A stretch of 30,000 bases of DNA, taken from NCBI GenBank assembly GCA_032718475.1, contig JAUCBJ010001262.1:1-30000 (forward strand), given 5' to 3'. Positions within the stretch are counted from its first letter, which is position 1; each line of letters starts with the position of its first letter. Below, piece after piece: positions 8,767-19,816 of the stretch. The position numbers were made by a program, and so were the translations under genes. The notes under the pieces were generated by a model, which saw nothing but the letters and a program-made list of their open reading frames with translations, searched no databases and was not told the DNA's origin. Source of the stretch: Nemertoderma westbladi. Lineage: Eukaryota > Xenacoelomorpha > Nemertodermatida > Nemertodermatidae.

Positions 8767-9480
8767 GTTACAACGGCATTCCAATCTGTAATGATTAAGG
8801 TAGATTAAATTTAAAATAACACTTAAATTTGTAATACCGGTCTGCCTGTACTTATAGTACAGTAATATTTGGCAGTAGTCTACTTGAATATTAAAAATGT
8901 GTACCAGTCACCGGTAAACCCTACTTAATGAAGTAAATCTGCAATACTCAGATACTGCAATAGGCTGAGTGCTTACATACCGGTCAGGCAATCTGCCGAG
9001 TTTGTAATTGCAAACAGCATTTTATCAATCTTCCCTTTTATGAATTTAATTATTCAAAAGACGCGCAAGACTCTCCGCTTTCAATTGATATTAAGCCACG
9101 TGTGAAATATTTAATGTGTATTTGAATCGATCGAAAATCACCCCCCAAAGAAACCAATATAAAAAAATTTCAGATCACTGCTTAATGATGTCAAATATGT
9201 AGCAGCCAATCACAGCCGATTTTCAAAATTAGCTTCCCACGCTTACTTAAACCGGCCATTTCGACCGTTTCTACGTGTTTTTACAAAAAGCACACCCCGC
9301 CATTCGATTCAGGGCACGTTCTTACCCCTATTCATTTGTTTCTAGCCCAACATATTTTTCGCGCACCAAACCTTATTACCTATATTAGTATTATTATAAA
9401 TAATAGGATAGATAAAATAGGTGAACTTTATTGATTTGGTTACCGGTACGTTATACTATCATAAGATATTAAGTTATTTT

Positions 9481-12400
9481 ACTTGTTTTCTTACATTCTT
9501 TGTTCCCTGCGCCCTGCAATGCGTCTGTCTAGTCTGTAATGAAGGTTTTTTTACTTGTTTTCTTGCATTCTTTGTTCCCTGCCCTGCAATACGTCTGTCT
9601 AGTCTGTAATGAAGGTTTTTTTTACTTGTTTTCTTGCATTCTTTGTTCCCTGCCCTGCAATACGTCTGTGTAGTCTGTAATGAAGGTTTTTTACTTGTTT
9701 TCTTGCATTCTTTGTTCCCTGCCCTGCAATACGTATGTCTAGTCTGTAATGAAGTTTTTTTACTTGTTTTCTTACATTCTTTGTTCCCTGCGCCCTGCAA
9801 TACGTCTGTCTAGTCTGTAATGAATGTTTTTTTTTACTTGTTTTCTTACATTCTTTGTTCCCTGCCCTGCAATACACCACACCTGTCTAGTCTGTAATGA
9901 AGTTTTTTTTACTTGTTTTATTGTATTCTTTGTTCCCTGCCCTGCAATACACCTGTCTAGTCTGTAATGAAGGTTTTTTTTACTTGTTTTCTTACATTCT
10001 TTGTTCCCTGCCCTGCAATACGTCTGTCTAGTCTGTAATGAAGGTTTTTTACTTGTTTTCTTGCATTCTTTGTTCCCTGCCCTGCAATACGTCTGTCTAG
10101 TCTGTAATGAAGGTTTTTTACTTGTTTTCTTGCATTCTTTGTTCCCTGCCCTGCAATACGTCTGTCTAGTCTGTAATGAAGGTTTTTTTTACTTGTTTTC
10201 TTACATTCTTTGTTCCCTGCCCTGCAATACGTCTGTCTAGTCTGTAATGAAGGTTTTTTACTTGTTTTCTTGCATTCTTTGTTCCCTGCCCTGCAATACG
10301 TCTGTCTAGTCTGTAATGAAGGTTTTTTTTACTTGTTTTCTTACATTCTTTGTTCCCTGCCCTGCAATACGTCTGTCTAGTCTGTAATGAAGGTTTTTTA
10401 CTTGTTTTCTTGCATTCTTTGTTCCCTGCCCTGCAATACGTCTGTCTAGTCTGTAATGAAGGTTTTTTTACTTGTTTTCTTGCATTCTTTGTTCCCTGCC
10501 CTGCAATACGTCTGTCTAGTCTGTAATGAAGGTTTTTTTTACTTGTTTTCTTACATTCTTTGTTCCCTGCCCTGCAATACGTCTGTCTAGTCTGTAATGA
10601 AGGTTTTTTTACTTGTTTTCTTGCATTCTTTGTTCCCTGCCCTGCAATACGTCTGTCTAGTCTGTAATGAAGGTTTTTTTTACTTGTTTTCTTGTATTCT
10701 TTGTTCCCTGCCCTGCAATACGTCTGTCTAGTCTGTAATGAAGGTTTTTTTTTTACTTGTTTTATTGTATTCTTTGTTCCCTGCCCTGCAATACGTCTGT
10801 CTAGTCTGTAATGAAGTTTTTTTTACTTGTTTTCTTGCATCCTTTGTTCCCTGCCCTGCAATGCGTCTGTCTGGTCTGTAATGAAGGTTTTTTTTTACTT
10901 GTTTTATTGTATTCTTTGTTCCCTGCCCTGCAATACGTCTGTCTAGTCTGTAATGAAGTTTTTTTACTTGTTTTCTTGCATCCTTTGTTCCCTGCCCTGC
11001 AATGCGTCTGTCTGGTCTGTAATGAAGGTTTTTTTTTACTTGTTTTATTGTATTCTTTGTTCCCTGCCCTGCAATACATCTGTCTAGTCTGTAATGAAGG
11101 TTTTTTTACTTGTTTTCTTGCATTCTTTGTTCCCTGCCCTGCAATACGTCTGTCTAGTCTGTAATGAAGTTTTTTTTACTTGTTTTCTTGCATTCTTTGT
11201 TCCCTGCCCTGCAATACGTCTGTCTAGTCTGTAATGAAGGTTTTTTTACTTGTTTTCTTGCATTCTTTGTTCCCTGCCCTGCAATACGTCTGTCTAGTCT
11301 GTAATGAAGTTTTTTTACTTGTTTTCTTGCATCCTTTGTTCCCTGCCCTGCAATGCGTCTGTCTGGTCTGTAATGAAGGTTTTTTACTTGTTTTCTTGCA
11401 TTCTTTGTTCCCTGCCCTGCAATACGTCTGTCTAGTCTGTAATGAAGTTTTTTTACTTGTTTTCTTGCATTCTTTGTTCCCTGCCCTGCAATACGTCTGT
11501 CTAGTCTGTAATGAAGGTTTTTTTACTTGTTTTCTTACATTCTTTGTTCCCTGCCCTGCAATACGTCTGTCTAGTCTGTAATGAAGGTTTTTTTACTTGT
11601 TTTCTTGCATTCTTTGTTCCCTGCCCTGCAATACGTCTGTCTAGTCTGTAATGAAGGTTTTTTTTACTTGTTTTCTTACATTCTTTGTTCCCTGCCCTGC
11701 AATACGTCTGTCTAGTCTGTAATGAAGGTTTTTTTTACTTGTTTTCTTGCATTCTTTGTTCCCTGCCCTGCAATACGTCTGTCTAGTCTGTAATGAAGGT
11801 TTTTTTTTACTTGTTTTCTTGCATTCTTTGTTCCCTGCCCTGCAATACGTCTGTCTAGTCTGTAATGAAGGTTTTTTTTACTTGTTTTCTTGCATTCTTT
11901 GTTCCCTGCCCTGCAATACGTCTGTCTAGTCTGTAATGAAGGTTTTTTTACTTGTTTTCTTGCATTCTTTGTTCCCTGCCCTGCAATACGTCTGTCTAGT
12001 CTGTAATGAAGTTTTTTTACTTGTTTTCTTGCATCCTTTGTTCCCTGCCCTGCAATGCGTCTGTCTGGTCTGTAATGAAGGTTTTTTTTTACTTGTTTTA
12101 TTGTATTCTTTGTTCCCTGCCCTGCAATACGTCTGTCTAGTCTGTAATGAAGGTTTTTTACTTGTTTTCTTGCATTCTTTGTTCCCTGCCCTGCAATACG
12201 TCTGTCTAGTCTGTAATGAAGGTTTTTTTTACTTGTTTTCTTACATTCTTTGTTCCCTGCCCTGCAATACGTCTGTCTAGTCTGTAATGAAGGTTTTTTT
12301 TACTTGTTTTCTTGCATTCTTTGTTCCCTGCCCTGCAATACGTCTGTCTAGTCTGTAATGAAGGTTTTTTTTACTTGTTTTCTTGCATTCTTTGTTCCCT

Positions 12401-15400
12401 GCCCTGCAATACGTCTGTCTAGTCTGTAATGAAGGTTTTTTTACTTGTTTTCTTGCATTCTTTGTTCCCTGCCCTGCAATACGTCTGTCTAGTCTGTAAT
12501 GAAGTTTTTTTTTACTTGTTTTATTGTATTCTTTGTTCCCTGCCCTGCAATACGTCTGTCTAGTCTGTAATGAAGGTTTTTTTTTTACTTGTTTTATTGT
12601 ATTCTTTGTTCCCTGCCCTGCAATACGTCTGTCTAGTCTGTAATGAAGTTTTTTTACTTGTTTTCTTGCATCCTTTGTTCCCTGCCCTGCAATGCGTCTG
12701 TCTGGTCTGTAATGAAGGTTTTTTTTTGCTTGTTTTATTGTATTCTTTGTTCCCTGCCCTGCAATACGTCTGTCTAGTCTGTAATGAAGTTTTTTTACTT
12801 GTTTTCTTGCATCCTTTGTTCCCTGCCCTGCAATGCGTCTGTCTAGTCTGTAATGAAGTTTTTTTTTACTTGTTTTCTTGCATTCTTTGTTCCCTGCCCT
12901 GCAATACGTCTGTCTAGTCTGTAATGAAGGTTTTTTTTACTTGTTTTCTTGCATTCTTTGTTCCCTGCCCTGCAATACGTCTGTCTAGTCTGTAATGAAG
13001 GTTTTTTTTACTTGTTTTCTTGCATTCTTTGTTCCCTGCCCTGCAATACGTCTGTCTAGTCTGTAATGAAGGTTTTTTTTACTTGTTTTCTTGCATTCTT
13101 TGTTCCCTGCCCTGCAATACGTCTGTCTAGTCTGTAATGAAGGTTTTTTTTTACTTGTTTTATTGTATTCTTTGTTCCCTGCCCTGCAATACGTCTGTCT
13201 AGTCTGTAATGAAGGTTTTTTTTTTACTTGTTTTATTGTATTCTTTGTTCCCTGCCCTGCAATACGTCTGTCTAGTCTGTAATGAAGTTTTTTTACTTGT
13301 TTTCTTGCATCCTTTGTTCCCTGCCCTGCAATGCGTCTGTCTGGTCTGTAATGAAGGTTTTTTTTTGCTTGTTTTATTGTATTCTTTGTTCCCTGCCCTG
13401 CAATACGTCTGTCTAGTCTGTAATGAAGTTTTTTTACTTGTTTTCTTGCATCCTTTGTTCCCTGCCCTGCAATGCGTCTGTCTAGTCTGTAATGAAGTTT
13501 TTTTTACTTGTTTTCTTGCATTCTTTGTTCCCTGCCCTGCAATACGTCTGTCTAGTCTGTAATGACGTTTTTTTACTTGTTTTCTTGCATTATTTGTTCC
13601 CTGCCCTGCAATACGTCTGTCTAGTCTGTAATGAAGGTTTTTTTACTTGTTTTCTTGCATTCTTTGTTCCCTGCCCTGCAATACGTCTGTCTAGTCTGTA
13701 ATGAAGGTTTTTTTTACTTGTTTTCTTACATTCTTTGTTCCCTGCCCTGCAATACGTCTGTCTAGTCTGTAATGAAGGTTTTTTACTTGTTTTCTTGCAT
13801 TCTTTGTTCCCTGCCCTGCAATACGTCTGTCTAGTCTGTAATGAAGGTTTTTTTTACTTGTTTTCTTGCATTCTTTGTTCCCTGCCCTGCAATACGTCTG
13901 TCTAGTCTGTAATGAAGGTTTTTTTTACTTGTTTTCTTGCATTCTTTGTTCCCTGCCCTGCAATGCGTCTGTCTAGTCTGTAATGAAGGTCTTTTTTACT
14001 TGTTTTCTTGCATTCTTTGTTCCCTGCCCTGCAATACGTCTGTCTAGTCTGTAATGAAGGTTTTTTTACTTGTTTTCTTGCATTCTTTGTTCCCTGCCCT
14101 GCAATACGACTGTCTAGTCTGTAATGAAGGTTTTTTTTACTTGTTTTCTTACATTCTTTGTTCCCTGCCCTGCAATACGTCTGTCTAGTCTGTAATGAAG
14201 GTTTTTTTTTACTTGTTTTATTGTATTCTTTGTTCCCTGCCCTGCAATACGTCTGTCTAGTCTGTAATGAAGTTTTTTTACTTGTTTTCTTGCATCCTTT
14301 GTTCCCTGCCCTGCAATGCGTCTGTCTGGTCTGTAATGAAGGTTTTTTTTTGCTTGTTTTATTGTATTCTTTGTTCCCTGCCCTGCAATACGTCTGTCTA
14401 GTCTGTAATGAAGTTTTTTTACTTGTTTTCTTGCATCCTTTGTTCCCTGCCCTGCAATGCGTCTGTCTAGTCTGTAATGAAGGTTTTTTTTACTTGTTTT
14501 CTTGCATTCTTTGTTCCCTGCCCTGCAATACGTCTGTCTAGTCTGTAATGAAGTTTTTTTACTTGTTTTCTTGCATTCTTTGTTCCCTGCCCTGCAATAC
14601 GTCTGTCTAGTCTGTAATGAAGGTTTTTTTACTTGTTTTCTTGCATTCTTTGTTCCCTGCCCTGCAATACGTCTGTCTAGTCTGTAATGAAGGTTTTTTT
14701 TACTTGTTTTCTTACATTCTTTGTTCCCTGCCCTGCAATACGTCTGTCTAGTCTGTAATGAAGGTTTTTTACTTGTTTTCTTGCATTCTTTGTTCCCTGC
14801 CCTGCAATACGTCTGTCTAGTCTGTAATGAAGGTTTTTTTTACTTGTTTTCTTGCATTCTTTGTTCCCTGCCCTGCAATACGTCTGTCTAGTCTGTAATG
14901 AAGGTTTTTTTTACTTGTTTTCTTGCATTCTTTGTTCCCTGCCCTGCAATACGTCTGTCTAGTCTGTAATGAAGTTTTTTTTTACTTGTTTTATTGTATT
15001 CTTTGTTCCCTGCCCTGCAATACGTCTGTCTAGTCTGTAATGAAGGTTTTTTTTTTACTTGTTTTATTGTATTCTTTGTTCCCTGCCCTGCAATACGTCT
15101 GTCTAGTCTGTAATGAAGTTTTTTTACTTGTTTTCTTGCATCCTTTGTTCCCTGCCCTGCAATGCGTCTGTCTGGTCTGTAATGAAGGTTTTTTTTTGCT
15201 TGTTTTATTGTATTCTTTGTTCCCTGCCCTGCAATACGTCTGTCTAGTCTGTAATGAAGTTTTTTTACTTGTTTTCTTGCATCCTTTGTTCCCTGCCCTG
15301 CAATGCGTCTGTCTAGTCTGTAATGAAGTTTTTTTTACTTGTTTTCTTGCATTCTTTGTTCCCTGCCCTGCAATACGTCTGTCTAGTCTGTAATGACGTT

Positions 15401-18400
15401 TTTTTACTTGTTTTCTTGCATTATTTGTTCCCTGCCCTGCAATACGTCTGTCTAGTCTGTAATGAAGGTTTTTTTACTTGTTTTCTTGCATTCTTTGTTC
15501 CCTGCCCTGCAATACGTCTGTCTAGTCTGTAATGAAGGTTTTTTTTACTTGTTTTCTTACATTCTTTGTTCCCTGCCCTGCAATACGTCTGTCTAGTCTG
15601 TAATGAAGGTTTTTTACTTGTTTTCTTGCATTCTTTGTTCCCTGCCCTGCAATACGTCTGTCTAGTCTGTAATGAAGGTTTTTTTTACTTGTTTTCTTGC
15701 ATTCTTTGTTCCCTGCCCTGCAATACGTCTGTCTAGTCTGTAATGAAGGTTTTTTTTACTTGTTTTATTGTATTCTTTGTTCCCTGCCCTGCAATACATC
15801 TGTCTAGTCTGTAATGAAGGTTTTTTACTTGTTTTCTTGCATTCTTTGTTCCCTGCCCTGCAATACGACTGTCTAGTCTGTAATGAAGGTTTTTTTTACT
15901 TGTTTTCTTACATTCTTTGTTCCCTGCCCTGCAATACGTCTGTCTAGTCTGTAATGAAGGTTTTTTTTTACTTGTTTTCTTGCATTCTTTGTTCCCTGCC
16001 CTGCAATACGTCTGTCTAGTCTGTAATGAAGGTTTTTTTTACTTGTTTTCTTACATTCTTTGTTCCCTGCCCTGCAATACGTCTGTCTAGTCTGTAATGA
16101 AGGTTTTTTACTTGTTTTCTTGCATTCTTTGTTCCCTGCCCTGCAATACGTCTGTCTAGTCTGTAATAATAAAGGTTTTTTTTACTTGTTTTCTTGCATT
16201 CTTTGTTCCCTGCCCTGCAATACGTCTGTCTAGTCTGTAATGAAGTTTTTTTTTACTTGTTTTATTGTATTCTTTGTTCCCTGCCCTGCAATACGTCTGT
16301 CTAGTCTGTAATGAAGGTTTTTTTTTTACTTGTTTTATTGTATTCTTTGTTCCCTGCCCTGCAATACGTCTGTCTAGTCTGTAATGAAGTTTTTTTACTT
16401 GTTTTCTTGCATCCTTTGTTCCCTGCCCTGCAATGCGTCTGTCTGGTCTGTAATGAAGGTTTTTTTTTGCTTGTTTTATTGTATTCTTTGTTCCCTGCCC
16501 TGCAATACGTCTGTCTAGTCTGTAATGAAGTTTTTTTACTTGTTTTCTTGCATCCTTTGTTCCCTGCCCTGCAATGCGTCTGTCTAGTCTGTAATGAAGT
16601 TTTTTTTACTTGTTTTCTTGCATTCTTTGTTCCCTGCCCTGCAATACGTCTGTCTAGTCTGTAATGACGTTTTTTTACTTGTTTTCTTGCATTATTTGTT
16701 CCCTGCCCTGCAATACGTCTGTCTAGTCTGTAATGAAGGTTTTTTTACTTGTTTTCTTGCATTCTTTGTTCCCTGCCCTGCAATACGTCTGTCTAGTCTG
16801 TAATGAAGGTTTTTTTTACTTGTTTTCTTACATTCTTTGTTCCCTGCCCTGCAATACGTCTGTCTAGTCTGTAATGAAGGTTTTTTACTTGTTTTCTTGC
16901 ATTCTTTGTTCCCTGCCCTGCAATACGTCTGTCTAGTCTGTAATGAAGGTTTTTTTTACTTGTTTTCTTGCATTCTTTGTTCCCTGCCCTGCAATACGTC
17001 TGTCTAGTCTGTAATGAAGGTTTTTTTACTTGTTTTCTTGCATTCTTTGTTCCCTGCCCTGCAATACGTCTGTCTGGTCTGTAATGAAGGTTTTTTTTAC
17101 TTGTTTTCTTGCATTCTTTGTTCCCTGCCCTGCAATACGTCTGTCTAGTCTGTAATGAAGGTTTTTTTACTTGTTTTCTTGCATTCTTTGTTCCCTGCCC
17201 TGCAATACGTCTGTCTAGTCTGTAATGAAGGTTTTTTTTACTTGTTTTCTTACATTCTTTGTTCCCTGCCCTGCAATACGTCTGTCTAGTCTGTAATGAA
17301 GGTTTTTTACTTGTTTTCTTGCATTCTTTGTTCCCTGCCCTGCAATACGTCTGTCTAGTCTGTAATGAAGGTTTTTTTACTTGTTTTCTTGCATTCTTTG
17401 TTCCCTGCCCTGCAATACGTCTGTCTAGTCTGTAATGAAGGTTTTTTACTTGTTTTCTTGCATTCTTTGTTCCCTGCCCTGCAATACGTCTGTCTAGTCT
17501 GTAATGAAGGTTTTTTTTACTTGTTTTCTTGCATTCTTTGTTCCCTGCCCTGCAATACGTCTGTCTAGTCTGTAATGAAGGTTTTTTTTACTTGTTTTCT
17601 TGCATTCTTTGTTCCCTGCCCTGCAATACGTCTGTCTAGTCTGTAATGAAGGTTTTTTACTTGTTTTCTTGCATTCTTTGTTCCCTGCCCTGCAATACGT
17701 CTGTCTAGTCTGTAATGAAGGTTTTTTTTACTTGTTTTCTTGCATTCTTTGTTCCCTGCCCTGCAATACGTCTGTCTAGTCTGTAATGAAGGTTTTTTAC
17801 TTGTTTTCTTGCATTCTTTGTTCCCTGCCCTGCAATACGTCTGTCTAGTCTGTAATGAAGGTTTTTTTTACTTGTTTTCTTACATTCTTTGTTCCCTGCC
17901 CTGCAATACGTCTGTCTAGTCTGTAATGAAGGTTTTTTTACTTGTTTTCTTGCATTCTTTGTTCCCTGCCCTGCAATACGTCTGTCTAGTCTGTAATGAA
18001 GGTTTTTTTTACTTGTTTTCTTGCATTCTTTGTTCCCTGCCCTGCAATACGTCTGTCTAGTCTGTAATGAAGGTTTTTTACTTGTTTTCTTGCATTCTTT
18101 GTTCCCTGCCCTGCAATACGTCTGTCTAGTCTGTAATGAAGGTTTTTTTTACTTGTTTTCTTACATTCTTTGTTCCCTGCCCTGCAATACGTCTGTCTAG
18201 TCTGTAATGAAGGTTTTTTACTTGTTTTCTTGCATTCTTTGTTCCCTGCCCTGCAATACGTCTGTCTAGTCTGTAATGAAGGTTTTTTTTACTTGTTTTC
18301 TTGCATTCTTTGTTCCCTGCCCTGCAATACGTCTGTCTAGTCTGTAATGAAGGTTTTTTTTACTTGTTTTCTTGCATTCTTTGTTCCCTGCCCTGCAATA

Positions 18401-19063
18401 CGTCTGTGTAGTCTGTAATGAAGGTTTTTTTTACTTGTTTTCTTGCATTCTTTGTTCCCTGCCCTGCAATACGTCTGTCTGGTCTGTAATGAAGGTGTTT
18501 TTTACTTGTTTTCTTGCATTCTTTGTTCCCTGCCCTGCAATACGTCTGTCTAGTCTGTAATGAAGGTTTTTTTTACTTGTTTTCTTGCATTCTTTGTTCC
18601 CTGCCCTGCAATACGTCTGTCTAGTCTGTAATGAAGGTTTTTTTTACTTGTTTTCTTGCATTCTTTGTTCCCTGCCCTGCAATACGTCTGTCTGGTCTGT
18701 AATGAAGGTGTTTTTTACTTGTTTTCTTGCATTCTTTGTTCCCTGCCCTGCAATACGTCTGTCTGGTCTGTAATGAAGGTGTTTTTTACTTGTTTTCTTG
18801 CATTCTTTGTTCCCTGCCCTGCAATACGTCTGTCTAGTCTGTAATGACGGTTTTTTTACTTGTTTTCTTGCATTCTTTGTTCCCTGCCCTGCAATACGTC
18901 TGTCTAGTCTGTAATGACGGTTTTTTTACTTGTTTTCTTGCATTCTTTGTTCCCTGCCCTGCAATACGTCTGTCTAGTCTGTAATGACGGTTTTTTTACT
19001 TGTTTTCTTGCATTCTTTGTTCCCTGCCCTGCAATACGTCTGTCTAGTCTGTAATGAAGGTTT
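9481..19063. repeat. 9.58-kb minisatellite, ~135 copies of a ~71-bp unit
   Basis: Each unit reads ACTTGTTTTCTTGCATTC, then TTTGTTCCCTGCCCTGCAAT, ACGTCTGTCTAGTCTGTAAT and GAAGG, closing with a run of about 6 to 10 T. Unit length varies from about 69 to 73 almost only through the T run. Copy number is estimated as array length over unit length. Variant units recur: CTTACATT for CTTGCATT; TTATTGTATT; and a GCATCC/AATGCG/CTGGTC type. Units at the left edge are the most irregular (GCGCCCTGC at 9507 and 9790, ACACCACACCTG near 9875). The right edge is homogeneous with GACGG. Long open frames on both strands exist only because the unit lacks stops in some frames. It starts about 100 bp after the right end of the 7461-9378 element and stops abruptly at unique sequence. 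Confidence 0.97.
12514..17018. repeat. Higher-order duplications within the minisatellite
   Basis: A run of about 11 units in fixed order recurs at about 13153-13916, 14984-15747 and 16255-17018. The order is two TTATTGTATT units, a GCATCC/CTGGTC unit, a TTATTGTATT unit that starts GCTTG, a GCATCC/CTAGTC unit, a plain unit, a unit preceded by GACG with CATTATTTG, then plain, CTTACATT, short-T and plain units. Offsets are 1831 and 1271 bp. A partial version (first five or six units) starts at about 12514 and a shorter one at about 14210. The rare GACG and CATTATTTG variants occur together only in these blocks, which points to block duplication rather than chance. Confidence 0.8.
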
Positions 19064-19421
19064 CAGATTCCACGTTCACTAAAAACATTTCAAGTTTCTA
19101 ATAAAGCCTGATTTGTCCAATAAGATATAAAAAAATATTTGAATGACTAAATCTGTTATGTAAATGGGTCCCATATGACAAATAAATTGAAATCTGCGCA
19201 GAAATCCATGTAATTGTTTATCATTATGGACACGGGAAATATTATCTCAACCCGTTCCGTTTCAAACCTATTTTCCATACTCTCTCCTAACATCGCAGTT
19301 CCTAATTATGTTTGCTGTGGATCAATAAACATCATTCTTTACATTACAGTTAAGTTTAACATACCGGTATATATGTTGAATACAGCTGCTATCACTGGTG
19401 AATTAATTGTTTTCTCTACAG

Positions 19422-19471
19422 GTGGCATCTCATATAGAATGCCTATGGTGTGGGTAGTAATGACAGTGACA
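19422..19471 (+). other. Candidate 50-nt exon with strong flanking splice signals
   Basis: A pyrimidine tract and acceptor (TTGTTTTCTCTACAG, ending at 19421) and a consensus donor (GTAAGT from 19472) bracket 50 bases. One forward frame is open and would give about 16 residues, reading GISYRMPMVWVVMTVT, mildly hydrophobic. Nothing matching is recognised and no neighbouring exon was found, so it may be chance. Confidence 0.2.
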
Positions 19472-19687
19472 GTAAGTAGTTTGATATTTAATGGTTAAGA
19501 GTTCTTCATGGTTTACAATTACATTTATTTCAATTGAATCTTCAAACATTTCTTCACTCCCCTGTTTATACTTTTGTTGGCCTAAATACATAAACTACAT
19601 CAAGTTTATAATTATTATAATGTTTTTTATTATTGTAAGTCTACAATTCTCCATATGATTACATGTAATTTGAAACAATAATTATTT

Positions 19688-19816
19688 ATTACATGGGAAA
19701 CATGTATAACTTTTTTTCACTAATCTCGAGGTATTTTATTTACCGAGCGCCAGCGAGGTTAATAAAGGGTCGAGAAATATTGAAAAAAATGTTCAACGTT
19801 TTTTTCCCCATGTAAT
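19688..19816. repeat. Foldback (MITE-like) element, ~129 bp
   Basis: ATTACATGGG at 19688 is mirrored by CCCATGTAAT ending at 19816. Inside, runs of T/A, AATCTCGAGG against a TCGAGAAATATT-type match, and ATTTATTACC/GGTTAATAAA pair in inverted order around the central GAGCGCCAGCGAG. A degenerate half copy lies at about 20178-20222. No target duplication was identified. Confidence 0.6.

Larger units (their letters stand above)
7461..9378. mobile_element. DNA transposon remnant with ~360-bp terminal inverted repeats
   Basis: The arm 7461-7826 matches the reverse complement of 9022-9378 almost throughout. Shared words include GGGCTAGAAACAA, GTGCCCTGAATCGA, AAAAACACGTAGAAACGGTCG, TGTGATTGGCTGCTACATAT, and ATCAATTGAAAGCGGA with GCGCGTCTTTTGA. 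The outer edges converge on TAA near GGTTKGGTGC, but a convincing target duplication is not seen. There is no transposase frame. The interior carries a second, GC-rich palindromic element and a 68-bp minisatellite, so the structure is nested. Confidence 0.75.

Noticed and set aside
9421-18844. Many overlapping open frames in the minisatellite giving Cys/Leu/Phe-rich (LFPALQYVCLVCNE) or Lys/Thr-rich (RAGNKECKKTSKK) proteins
   Set aside because: They arise because a ~71-bp unit lacks stops in some frames; T-run length changes shift the frame every few units, so no frame continues and no family is matched. They are repeat translations, not genes.
9481-19063. CRISPR array
   Set aside because: The conserved part fills almost the whole unit, there are no unique spacers, no cas genes, and the context is animal nuclear DNA.
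19214-19498. 94-residue hydrophobic open frame
   Set aside because: No recognised family, AT-driven composition; only the 50-nt segment between splice-like signals was kept as a weak exon candidate.
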